In this document: positions 32,100-42,275 of the stretch, piece by piece
How the letters are laid out: the number at the start of each line of letters is the position of its first letter
How positions within the stretch are numbered: the stretch's first letter is position 1
From: Nematopogon swammerdamellus
Lineage: Eukaryota; Arthropoda; Insecta; Lepidoptera; Adelidae
NCBI GenBank assembly: GCA_946902875.1
Contig: OX336355.1
Location: forward strand, 10,995,347-11,059,346
Reading direction: 5' to 3'
DNA: 64,000 bases
Notes under the pieces: model-generated
What the model was told of the DNA's origin: nothing
What the model saw: the letters and a program-made list of their open reading frames with translations, nothing else
Databases searched by the model: none
Program-made: the position numbers and the translations under genes

Positions 32100-35000
32100 G
32101 CACTATTTATATCTAACGGCTCTCATTAAACCCGCTCGTTCATCCCGAATTTATCCTCCCCACACACGCCACGCTGAGCAACCAAAATGGTCTGCAAACC
32201 CGATGAATTGGTTATCGTGGTCACACCACTCCATTGTAAAACAACTTGCTAGATAACCAGCCATTCAAAGTTTCAATTCAAATTTTTCACACCGTCATAC
32301 CCTACCATATCATCATGCCAACCATGACACAACTGTGTCCAGTGAGCTCGCAGTTCGTAGAGCTCGTAGTAGCAAAGCATAGCTTGTCCGATGAGGGCCG
32401 CAACGCACTGGGTGGAACCGCACCCACAGCGGATTGGCACGCACAGTACGTCGAAACATTCACTGTATGAAGCAAACCGCACTCTGACGGAAAACTAAAA
32501 GGCATTTATCTCTCTTAGGATATGTTATCGTATCCCTCACATCAAATTCACATCCCATTGATTTGGCATAGTTTGCTCAACGTACAGGACAGAACCGATT
32601 GATATTTGAGTTAATTACAAATTATTGAATCATGTGGCAGTTTTATATTATTTACTGCAACAAAATTTTCCCTCATTTCTTTCATCGATAGAATCTGCAA
32701 TGAGGAAGTATGACAGAGAACCATGGTAGAGTACTTTACTTTAAGAAAACTTGAAGGCAGAGGTGTCAGTGGACTGGGCACATCGGCCACAGGCCCAGGC
32801 CCGATCACCGCTGGGGTAGACGGGTGCTCGAATGGGGCCACGCGCGAGCAAATAAAATGTGACACGCACCTCAGCAAGGCGGAGAGACAACCCAAAGGTA
32901 GCAGAGACTGCACGCTGGGATGCACCCTGAGAGAGGCTCGCGTCCAACAGCGAATCAATACGGGCCGATCATGATGATGACTACAAAAGTCAGTAAAAAT
33001 ACTAAGATATTTTCGCTCTGATTTCACATTTTTCAATACTCATCTGAAACGAGGTGACTGTCAAGCAGGGATAGTTCACAGACGTCCGTTGTGACTCCTA
33101 TTACATACAAGATTGGCAAGTAGTTATATAACATATTCCAATGATTCTCAAATTAAGAATGCAGTCTTCAGAACATTTAACTGTTGCAAAACCAGCAACA
33201 CAATAGGTGGAAATCACTTTAGTGTTTCAAATCAAATACAAAAACAGATCTAACAATCTACAGGCAGAAGGCATTCCAGTTCATAGAGGCTGTAGGGCCC
33301 CCCTGCACCTTGCCCACAGTGACGGTGTGCCCCCACCGCATACATCCATTCAATGCAAGACGTACACGCAAATACAGGTGCACGGCACCATGCTGGCACG
33401 CACACCGGGCCGCGAGTGCAGCGCACAGTACGACACCGACCGTCCGTACGACTGCCAGGCCAATACCGTTGTGTATCCGAGAGCTCACACGGAGACGCAA
33501 AGACCCTTGCATTCCTCATTGTTACCAAGCTCTTGCAGTCCATAGCCTGACCGCTCTGCGAGCACTTCTCGAAGCGTTGAAGCGAAGGGCCGAGATCAGC
33601 GCCCCGTCTGAGCACCGCTCCTTCAACTGCTGATCAGCTCCAGCACACTACTGCAACGAATGTCCAGCCCGAAAGAGAAACACGATGGTCCACGACGACA
33701 CCCCAATAATGATCTGCAGCCAGTGATCGGTTCGAGGTGCTCCGAAGCAATCGCCGACGAGGACCCATGTTCAGCTAAAGAGGCATTAATTTGTTACTGT
33801 CAATAGCAGTTTGACACCGACAAGTCATCTGAAGTCATCTGCAACTCATGAACAACACTCACATCACACACATATTTCAGAAGTAGGTGACAAACACAGC
33901 ACCCCATGGCTTCACCGAACACATCCAGACCCATTGCATGTAGGAGAAGGTCTTAATCGAGCACGAGACCAGCCTGCGGCCAATTTTTCTCTCTCAGAGC
34001 GCCAGACATTTCGGCTGACGTCCAGCCCGGTAAGCCAGTCTGTGACGTTGTTGGTGTACCACCGCAGATAAACTGTGCAGTTTCCCACGAATAGTTGTGA
34101 ACACACACAAGTTAGATTCGAACAAATTCACTAGTTCGAACCTTTATAGAAAAGAAACCAAGCACAGCACAGATTAAGCGCCCATACCTACTGTCCACGG
34201 CGCGCGCAGTCTGACAGCCAATATGCCAAACTGACGCCAAAAGTCTGTTCGCGCAACCCTCTCGGTCGTCACAAACACATCTCACTGTCCAGTCAAGCGA
34301 ACACTTGTGAATAGCTGCAAACCAATTCAACAATTCTGCCAATGAAATAATACAGAGGAATCAGTCTGCCAATTCAACCTCAGTTTATCAGAATTTATTC
34401 TGCAGATAGAATCGTCAATATGTTTCTCAGTTTGATGTTACATACTACATAGTTAACAGCGCTCCACTGGTATTCGCCATTCCATCCGGTGTGCAACATG
34501 ATTCATTCACTCGACCGGCATGCACGACGTGCATGACGACACGCACACCTCCCGGCTAGCCAAGCAAGCCATAGCAGTATTGGCGGTAACCAAACAACAA
34601 TCATCCGTATACACAGATCAAACAACAACAAATCATTAACGTCCCCTGTGCACAGGGCGTCTTTTAGAAAGTAGATCATCACAAGCAGAGCTATTATCTG
34701 AATATCCATCCAGTAAAGGTACTTTATATGAGACACCCGGCGGCGGCGAAGGCACACTTTCAACTTTATTCAGCACGCACCTGTGCACCCACTGGTAATA
34801 CCACAAACTACCAATAATGTGATCGATCCCGGTCGGCGCACCTTACTTACCGAACTCGCTGCTCGCATGCGCGCGACATGTCTGCGTGGGTGCCGCCCGC
34901 GCTGTCGCGCACGCGCCGGCCGGACGCGCTGTTTGGCCGCCGCGCGCGCCATTCGCTCGTGTATTAGTTCACCAAACATACCAAATACGATCCATTGCTG

Positions 35001-35160
35001 TGAAGCTGCCAACCATTGGATACGCACGCCGCTCGCGGTCGTCAGGTCAACACCGCCGTCCACGCACGCGTCGCCGGTACCACCGCCGCTGATCGCGCAC
35101 GAATCGCTTCCGACGTGTCGCCTCCGTCCGCACGCGCCGATGCGCATACAGCGCATATTC
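32100..35160 (-). other. Interior of the 6.7-kb element, unassigned
   Basis: Moderately GC-rich, especially 34860-35160. Open frames reach 141 codons (32611-33036 minus) and 128 codons (34770-35156 minus) with no recognised domain. GTTCGGTAAGTAAGG on minus (about 34858-34844) resembles a splice donor, and TGAATAAAGTTG (about 34774-34763) resembles a poly(A) signal. Confidence 0.3.
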
Positions 35161-35165
35161 CTCCA

Positions 35166-35315
35166 TCATCCAACGTCGACCGCCGTGAAAAATTGTTTTC
35201 TGGTGGCAGTAGATATCGCGAAGTAGACCTCGGAGGGCTTTTGAGCAGATCCCACCGCTGCTGTCGGAGATTCAACCGGATTAGATTCTTCGTGGGTAGC
35301 GACGTTGTCGGCCAT
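35166..35315 (-). CDS. 49-codon ORF starting inside the LTR
   Basis: MADNVATHEESN… to …RKQFFTAVDVG, then TGA. The ATG sits in the LTR and the frame crosses the LTR/interior border, as leader or truncated gag frames do in some LTR elements. No domain is recognised. It could be a stub of a lost gag or chance. Confidence 0.35.
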   Translation of the reverse strand: MADNVATHEESNPVESPTAAVGSAQKPSEVYFAISTATRKQFFTAVDVG

Positions 35316-35555
35316 CTTTGTCTTGTATAGCTGTCAGTGCGCACATCCGGCGCAGGCGACGTCCCGACAAAAAGTGAGTCTGTGCGGTATCGATCGCGCT
35401 ACTGACTGACTGTATGAGTGAGTGACTGAATGACAGAACGACTGAACAAACTACTCTCGCCATGAATGTTCTATTGCTCACTCTTTGCTCAGTCATTCGC
35501 CAGTGTTGCCACATTAAAAATTCAAATGTCAACGGCTACTTCATATTCTCTGACA
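35262..35555 (-). repeat. Right LTR of the 6.7-kb element
   Basis: 294 bp, followed by TATATA. On the minus strand it contains GACAAAGATGG, a start codon in good context. The 83-codon frame inside both LTRs merely reflects the duplication. Confidence 0.9.
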
Positions 35556-35610
35556 TATATATCTATACAGAATACTACATGTATATAATAGACATATTAT
35601 GTACATAAAT

Positions 35611-35705
35611 CAGTGACAGCGAGTTCGTACAACAGAGACGACGCTCTACAACTGGACTTTCTCTTTCTAAAGTTCAATTTTCATTATTTAGTGACGGGTA
35701 CTGTA
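35611..35705. mobile_element. Family F MITE, half copy
   Basis: Only the right arm remains: GACGACGCTCTACAACTGGA, CTCTTTCTAAAG, ending ACGGGTACTGTA. Confidence 0.65.
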
Positions 35706-35709
35706 CCTA

Positions 35710-36460
35710 TAAGTGTCTAACAAAATGAAACCTATAACTAAACACTGTATAACTCAAGAAAGACTCAACCTATCCGCTTGCGGTTTATGCCTATGTAATG
35801 CGACATATCTCCTTCAGGTTACAGGTTATATAGCATCACGTCATTATTATTATGAGCTGAGCAGTGGGATTGAAAGTGAATTCAGTCTTCAGAAAAAAAT
35901 CTACCAGTTCGGTTGTTTCATGTGATTTACTCGAATACTACTCAACCGATTTACATAGCGTTTCACCGGCTTTACCGTGAGCGGAGCCGTGGGCACAACA
36001 AATGTAAATTATAATGCAAGTGCAGTAAGTGTGTATGTGGCTTTACAGTGGTTAGTCTAAAATCCTTCACACACGGAACGCCGCAAACTCTGGTCGTATA
36101 TCATAATAACTTGTTTGGGCAATTAACTGGGCGGTCTACGCTTGTGGGAACTAGATATCCATTCGAAAATTCCGTGGAATTTTGCAGATATAATTCCTCA
36201 AAATTGCAGACGTTTCTGATGTCAGTATAGTGTTCTGTGGAAGGTTAGAACATCCTTTAATAATTTAAAACAAGTCTGAGCGCCGGGGCTCACGATTTAT
36301 TAGTAAACATCATTTACGAGAATTATGCCAAATATCAATTCGTTCCAGTTCCAAAATCCTCAGGGTCGTACAAATGAACAGTTCATAATATTAAAATTGA
36401 ATGAACAACGAAATGTACCCATTGCCTGTTCGAGATGATATAAATGTTGCATTTAGTGTG
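35710..36460. other. No gene recognised
   Basis: A Helitron-like end remnant (GAGCGGAGCCGTGGGCACAAC) at about 35978-36000. The rest is unassigned. Confidence 0.3.
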
Positions 36461-36464
36461 TTCT

Positions 36465-36860
36465 ATAAAAACCCGGCCAAGTGCGAGTCGCACTCGTGCA
36501 CTGAGGGTTCCGTACCACCACGTAATTGGCCGGTTTTATTTTATTGTTTTACTTTGGAATTTACTGAGTTCTTCGTATCCCTCACGCCATCTATCGGTGA
36601 CCGTTCATACTTTTGTAGTTAAATGTTAGTTAAATGATCATTCGGTAGATGGCGCTCTTCCACATATTATGACAATTATTGTATGGGGACCCTCCGCCGT
36701 AATTACGTATATTCTGTAAAAATTTCAACCGGCTACCTATTACGGTTCAAAATATACGGCCCTCGGATGGTCGGACAGACAGACGGACGGACAGGCAGAC
36801 AGACAAAAAGACAGACAGACAGACGAGATGGGCTTGGTAAGAGGCTTTCGTATAAACACG
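36465..36860 (-). repeat. Family G, reversed, interrupted
   Basis: CCCGGCCAAGTGCGAGTCGC … GAGGGTTCCGTACC (36470-36510), then unrelated DNA, then AATTTCAACCGGCTACCTAT … GACGGACGGACAGGCAGACA (36720-36830). Confidence 0.5.
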
Positions 36861-37430
36861 GAACTCTAAAAGAGTCTTACTTGCCAACACCCGACTATGC
36901 CGCTCTGCGCTTAAAAGCCAATTCGCATATAACTCGAGAACGGCTGATTCGATTTACACACTATGTTCAGCAGATACTTATAAGGTTTATAGGCTAAATA
37001 GCATATCGGTGTTAAGACTTTAACGTGGGTTAAGCCACCGGAAGTACTATGTTCTATATTTACAACATTATGCCAATACTACGCGAGCTCCCAGACAGAA
37101 TCAAAATCAAACGTCCGTTCACCTCTGTGAAAGCTCAAAGGAAATGTGCTGAAACCTCCGCCGCGGCCGGAAGCCTTCCCGGCGCGCCACCGATTGATGG
37201 AGCCTTTACGTCGGACACGGAACACTTGGTAGTTGGCGCCCCGCTTAGTTACTGGCGCGCCGCTTAGCTTGGCTTGGCAGCGGACGCTCCGCTTTGCTCA
37301 ACAGATCGCCCGCACACATGGCTAGAAAGGAGTGCAGAGGTGAGGTTGCTCCTAAAAGTTAAGTAAGTAAGTAAAGTAAAAAAGCGTTTATTTCACAGTT
37401 AGGAGTACAGTGATACATCTTGCTACAAAT
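36861..37430. other. No gene recognised
   Basis: 37080-37330 is GC-rich (GGCGCGCCACCGATTGATGG), with a repeated GCGCGCCGC/GGCGCCCCGC motif. Frames are short. Confidence 0.3.
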
Positions 37431-37431
37431 A

Positions 37432-37840
37432 CATTTTTTTTTTATGTAATCCGGTATGGGTGGCTGAGTCAGAGGGGCCAAAGCACATGCTCTAACCAGC
37501 CAATATCACCTCCGAGAAGGTAGGTGCCATACCGGTGACTTCCCTGGATTGCTGGCTATACTGGACTAGAGGAGAACACAACCGAGGTTGCTTGCGGCCA
37601 TCTTACATCCAGTACGGTGGTACCAACCCAGTCGGCTACAATTTGAGCCTACCACCTAGTAAGGGACAAGGGAAGGGACCTACAGTTTTACACCGGTTCC
37701 GAACGGTGAAGCAGCGGGTGTAGGTATGCACGTAAATTTTTTCGTCAGAAAAAACTCATTGGTACACGCCGACCGGATTCGAACCTCGGACCTCCCGCAT
37801 GAGAAGCCGATGCCCAAACCACTCGGCCACCCGCCGCTCA
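37432..37840 (-). mobile_element. Full-length tRNA-headed SINE C
   Basis: On minus: a tRNA-like head with a perfect A-box TGGCCGAGTGG (37829-37819) and B-box GGTTCGAATCC (37785-37775), a body (CTGCTTCACCGTTCGGAACC, GGTAGGCTCAAATTGTAGCC, TAGTCCAGTATAGCCAGCAA), and the tail CCACCCATACCGGATTACATAAAAA. This is the only copy here with both the head and the tail, about 405 bp, and it shows that family C is a Pol III-type SINE. Not a functional tRNA gene. Confidence 0.85.
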
Positions 37841-39475
37841 AATCGGATCATCATTGGAATATAAGAATAGGTATAGTAACACCGGCCCCCATGACATGAA
37901 AATGATGTGGCACTCCATATAGCTAACGAGCTATATGGAGTCGCGAGTTTTAAGCAACATCCCATAAAAAAAAATCTTACTAAGAAGCAACTTTGTCCAG
38001 CCCCTACAGCCCAAACGTGTTGCCCAAACAAAGCAGGAATTAATTCCTAAATCTACACTATAAAAACAAAAAAACACATAAAACCAATTCCTAACACATA
38101 CCTGGGGCACTTGTTAAGTTCCACAAAGAATGTGAAAAATATACTTCAATATTCTTAGCGTTTTGTCAGTCCGTTAAATTGGCATTTCTCATGGATTGAC
38201 ATGAGTTAACTGACCGTTAAATCGACTCTTACGATATATTAGAATCTCTAACTCTCTAAAATAGTATTATATTATAATGCCTGTATGAGAGTTTGAGATT
38301 AGATAGAACCTTGATATTCAATGACTTTTTCGGAATTTCAAAGTATCCTAAAAAAATAAACCGAAGTTTCTACGGGCGAATATCCTTCGATCTCAAGAAT
38401 GACTTTATAGATTTACATAAGGTTTTTTGACTGTTACATTCTGTAACTTTTCAAGATGGATCTGGGCAAAGATTTTGGGAGGAGAGAAGATGTGCCATGA
38501 ACGCCCATTCGTATCGGAACCTCTGTCGCCAGTTTCCGATCGCACACAATCACACTTTACACACACGAACGCACGTTCGCATTCGCACCAGCGATTTTTG
38601 GCCAATCCAATGCGTTGCATTCACGTGCGCTCACGCACATATCGGTAGTTAATATGGGAAAATGTGCCCATATTACGGTGTCGCGGACATGCCTTCTTCG
38701 CATATCTATTCTTCTTCCAAAATGTTTGCTTTTAGGCCATAAATCATAACACTACGTCATCGGCGGCCTGAGCTGCGAGCAAAAAGTCACGCGAAGCGAA
38801 GGCGCGGTCAAAAGCTAGTTTTACTATAATTTTCCGTCACGGAGAACATTGTAAGGAAACCTCTTTATAAAAATGCCATCCTGTGGAAGAAATCGCATTA
38901 GCAATATGTCTGCCTTCTACAGCGTAAACAAATTTAATGCTTGACATTCGCAATAACGGACTTTTCTATTGCATGAAAAATAATATTTTCATACAAGGTT
39001 TACAGAGATCAACCTGTGTATCTGAAAGAAATTCGCATACGATCGGATTTCGCCCGCGTCCGCACATCGTTACAGATTGCCGCTGCCGAGTTATTGATGG
39101 ATCTCGGTGAGAGCGGCACCATGCGTTTTTACAGAATAGTCGTTCTACCTATTTATCTGTTGTTCTGGTTAGCTGAGTGCGCTTAAGGTGATTACATTTT
39201 TGAGCGGCTTACTGAAAATATGAATTAATTTTTAAATGATATATTTTTATTTTACGGGTGTTATCGAAAATGTTTCAATTATCATGTGTTTCAAAATGGT
39301 AATAATTACACATTTTAAACACATAATAATATAGGGCAATTATTGTTCTTTCAGCAAAACCCTAATTTTTTAGTCCTGTAGACTTGAAATTTATTTTTGT
39401 ACCTGCATTTTTTAAGGCACAGCTACCTCTGCCGGTTGTCCATAAAATAAGGAAATGTTCATGCATTTTGACCTT
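37841..39475. other. No assigned gene; mostly unique sequence
   Basis: A Helitron-like 3' end (AAAGCGAAGG type, GGTCAAAAGCTAGT at 38806-38819) and a short palindrome around CTATATGGAGT/GCTATATGGAGT (37913-37940). Otherwise unrecognised. Confidence 0.3.
39121..39186 (+). CDS. 21-codon ORF resembling a signal peptide
   Basis: ATG in context CACCATGC, then MRFYRIVVLPIYLLFWLAEC, A, stop. The hydrophobic core and short polar start look like a secretory signal, but the stop follows at once. Just after the stop is AAG|GTGATT, a weak donor. It could be a leader exon, a small peptide, or chance. Confidence 0.2.
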   Translation: MRFYRIVVLPIYLLFWLAECA

Positions 39476-39479
39476 TCAT

Positions 39480-39590
39480 GAAATGCATTCGCAAACCCCG
39501 CGTACGGCCGAATGTCCATGGGCGTCCTTAGACACCTTATGGGTGGCTCGGTGCCATAAGTCACGATTTCTGTAAGAAAAAAAAAAGAAA
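39480..39590 (+). mobile_element. Family B tail fragment
   Basis: GCGTACGGCCGAATGTCCATGGGCG … CCTTATGGGTGGCTCGGTGCC, followed by an A-rich run. Confidence 0.6.
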
Positions 39591-40030
39591 AAAAAATTCG
39601 CGATGCTCTCGAATAATTTGATATAGGTACCAAAACTAAACTACAACTCAAATTGAAATTAACACTTTGGCTTGCCACAATGAAATAGTATGCTTAAAAA
39701 TGTATTTCAGTGCACCGTATGGCCTTAACTAGTTCACAGCAGCACACACAAGAAGTACGCTATTGAGAATTGAGAGTTTTGTTTACTTCCACTTAACGAT
39801 CTGAATCAGCAAATTCAATTCTGAAAACAAATAAATTCTAAAACATACGCACACATACACCATTTCCATTCTATAGAAGGGATGAGGTAAAATTTTCAGA
39901 AAAGTGCATTGGTCTTGCAATGGAAAGGTCGTTCGTTCGATATCAAAACTGTCAATGTCAGAATTTGAGTATCAAAACTGGCAATGACACTATGCAGCAT
40001 CGTACCTAATGTAAATAGGCAGAGTGATCA
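39591..40030. other. No gene seen
   Basis: Short near-duplicate phrases ATATCAAAACTGTCAATGTC and GTATCAAAACTGGCAATGAC (39940-39990). Otherwise unassigned. Confidence 0.3.
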
Positions 40031-40035
40031 GCAAT

Positions 40036-40210
40036 GCTATCACGAGATTCGCTACGCCCCGGCTACGCCGAGGTGTAGCGTGCGTAGAGAACGTAAGCCG
40101 CTGCGCGGAAGCGAGTTCGCAAATCTATCGCGTTCGCTTCCGCGCAGACGCTTACGCTCTCTACGCACGCTACACCTCGGCGTAGCCGGCGTAGCGAAAC
40201 TCGTAATAGC
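40036..40210. repeat. GC-rich foldback, about 75-bp arms
   Basis: Arms 40036-40114 and 40135-40210 are almost fully complementary (TACGCCGAGGTGTAGCGTGC … GCACGCTACACCTCGGCGTA). The loop is about 20 nt. The overlapping 132- and 62-codon frames follow from the symmetry. Confidence 0.8.
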
Positions 40211-40589
40211 CCTACAGATTCTTAAGCCTCTTCCACTCATAGTGACGTCATGCGCTCAGCGGAATAGGGACCGAGGACAGGGGCACCGCCACCGCGTTTC
40301 CTCTTTAGGCAGTTTCCTCTTTACTAGAGCGGGATGGAGTCGCTACAAGGCGCTTACGATAAAACAAAGCGAAGGCGAATAACGCGCAAATCTTTTTTAT
40401 TTTAATATGTATGAAACATTTTAGCTTTGTGACTTTTTTAATTATGGCTCACTTAAGAATATAAAATTGTATTTGGAGAAAAATTATAAAAAATGTACAT
40501 TAATTCTTTATATTTTTACAATAGAAATTGCTGTAAAAATAGAGGAATAGGTATTTGAATTTTTTTTCTATCGAGCGAAGTTAAAAAAC

Positions 40590-41084
40590 TTGCTGTTTCA
40601 ACGTTTTGGTGGTTGGCTGGCTAAACGGGGCTCCAGCTGGAGTGCAGAAGGCCCAGAACCGTATGTACCCTTACCAATCAGCCAGTTCAAATATTGGCTA
40701 CATCAACTTACAAAATCTAAACATGAAAATCTCTGGGCCAACACCAGGGACTGCAGGCAATCCCGGGAAGCCATTCCCAAACCAGACCTGAGACTCAGGA
40801 AGTGCCTGCTAAAGTTCCACAGAGGTCAACTGCGTATGGCGGTAGGACTTCTTACGGGTCATTGCCCACTCAACAGACACTTGTTTACAATAGGTGTCAC
40901 CGACAGTCCCCTGTGCAGAGGCTGCATGGCGGAGGACGAATCAGCCACCCACGTGCTCCTGGAGTGCCCGGTGGTGGCAGAAGTACGACTGCAGTTTCTT
41001 GGGAACGTGGGAACTGCCCATGGAGTGTGGAAGCGTCCAAGAAGAGTGCTCCACTTCATGAAAGAGCTCGGGTGGCTGGAGTAA
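40590..41084 (+). pseudogene. LINE ORF2 C-terminus, 5'-truncated (R1/Jockey-like)
   Basis: 164 open codons. The start resembles the very end of a LINE RNase H region (GWLAKRGSSW, then GPEPYVPLP). A conserved LLTGHCPLNRHL (residues 87-98) and a zinc motif C109-X2-C112-X8-H121-X4-C126 (LCRGCMAEDESATHVLLEC) follow, ending MKELGWLE. These features are typical of the C-terminus of insect non-LTR ORF2 proteins with an RNase H domain. Endonuclease and reverse transcriptase are missing, as in 5'-truncated insertions. A 3' UTR with a CAA-repeat end follows at about 41171-41190. The ATG is incidental. Confidence 0.88.
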
Positions 41085-41192
41085 CACTACCCGAGCGCCA
41101 ACGTACAACGGACCGTCTTGAGGTCTCAGTGCGGAGAATGGCCCACCCGTCTTCCCAAGAGGCTGGGCAGCAAACAACAACAACAACAACTA
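41085..41192 (+). mobile_element. 3' UTR of the truncated LINE, (CAA)n tail
   Basis: About 85 bp after the stop, then AGCAAACAACAACAACAACAAC, a simple-repeat tail in place of poly(A). Confidence 0.6.
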
Positions 41193-41199
41193 GTTCCGA

Positions 41200-41750
41200 C
41201 CGAACAAATTAGCCAAGAACCTTTTCAAACTACGAGCCCTCGTCACAGCAAGATATCTGAACGACAGAAAAATGTACTGTCAAGAGGCACGGGGAAATAA
41301 AAGAGAGCTTCGCCTCACTGAACTAATCGCCGTTTTAGTTTTACGAGCTCTGTGGAAACTGCCTTCTTTTATTCGTCCTCGGAAAGCATATTTTAAGGCA
41401 TACTGACGTTAACAAAGGAAATATACGCGGGCGGAGGAATACTTAAAAATGTGCTGTGTTTTCTTTTCATTTTTAGGGTTCCGTAACCATACGTAGCAAT
41501 AGAAAAAGTGAAACGTCACGAAAGTACGAACAGAAGTCGCAACGCTCCTCATTGGCTGGACAGAGCGTAGCGCTGTCCAGCCAAATTAGGAACGTTGGCT
41601 GCGCTGCCCAGCGCCATCTATGAGAGTCTTTTGAAGTCGATTCATTGTATAAGTTGAAAGGAATATCACATAGTATTAATATGAATTAATAATTTGATTT
41701 TATATACAAAAAGTAAGGAGCTTCGCTTCTGTCGGGTGTCATGCGAAACC
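41200..41750. other. No gene; contains a short stem
   Basis: AGGGTTCCGTAACC (41475-41488) is a G-like start. TTGGCTGGACAG and CTGTCCAGCCAA (41552-41563 and 41573-41584) are a perfect 12-bp inverted repeat. Confidence 0.4.
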
Positions 41751-41756
41751 TCAACT

Positions 41757-42000
41757 CTTTTTTATTTAATCCTGTATGGGTGGCTGAGTCAGAGGGGCCA
41801 AAGCACATTCTCCGACCAGCTGATATCACCTCCGAGAAGGTAGGTACCATACTGGAGACTTGTCCTTGGATTGCTGGCTATATTGGACTAGAGGAGAACA
41901 CAGTAATGCTGTCATCTTACATCTCGTGCGATGGTACCAACCCAGTCGACTACAGTTTGAGTTTACTTCCCTGTAAGGGGCAAAGGAACGCATTGTCTGC
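41757..42000 (-). mobile_element. SINE C, reversed, headless
   Basis: TCCTGTATGGGTGGCTGAGT … AGTCGACTACAGTTTGAG. Truncated before the tRNA head. Confidence 0.65.
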
Positions 42001-42047
42001 ATTCAGTAGTGCATCTTATATATACATTTAGCCACATAATCACGTGA

Positions 42048-42275
42048 GTGGAAGAGTCGAGAAGGGTCGCCCTAGACGCACGTACCTAGACCAGATCGGG
42101 CATGTGCTCGAAAAGGGTCAAGTGCGTAGTGCCCGTAACCGATGAGCATGTATAAAGAACATTCTGAGAATGGAAGAGGCAGCGGCAGAGGTGTGTCAGG
42201 ATCGTGGCACGTGGAGATCCGTTGTCTCTGCCTACCCCACTGGGAAACAGGCGTGACGCTATACATGTATGTATA
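42048..42275 (+). pseudogene. RTE-like LINE 3' end with one premature stop
   Basis: Frame reads [71 protein letters not shown], stop: the C-terminal tail of an RTE-like ORF. One CGA-to-TGA type change breaks it. An A-rich stretch follows. Better preserved than the relative at 3950-4215. Confidence 0.75.

Larger units (their letters stand above)
28879..35555 (-). mobile_element. 6.7-kb LTR-bounded element without recognisable gag-pol
   Basis: Two 294-bp direct repeats (28879-29172 and 35262-35555) that I read as identical, each TGTCGGAGA … TCTCTGACA, with TATATA on the outer side of both. This is the structure of a complete LTR element at a TATA target. The 6.1-kb interior has no frame over about 141 codons and none with retroviral motifs. 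It holds a nested hAT-type element (29381-30311), a 71-bp minisatellite (about 30397-31435) and a degenerate 36-bp repeat (about 31845-32070). Minus orientation is suggested by an ATG in good context inside the right LTR that opens a 49-codon frame into the interior. No primer-binding site starting TGG lies directly at either LTR, so orientation is uncertain. It is probably a non-autonomous element moved by a relative. Confidence 0.8.

Noticed and set aside
34770..35226. 128- and 147-codon overlapping frames on opposite strands
   Set aside because: GC-rich sequence lacks stops on both strands. Neither shows a domain.
37756..37840. Possible functional tRNA gene (perfect A- and B-box)
   Set aside because: The head continues directly into SINE C body and poly(A), and acceptor-stem pairing is poor. 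It is a SINE promoter.
40052..40382. 132-codon and 62-codon frames
   Set aside because: They mirror each other because they cover the foldback arms.
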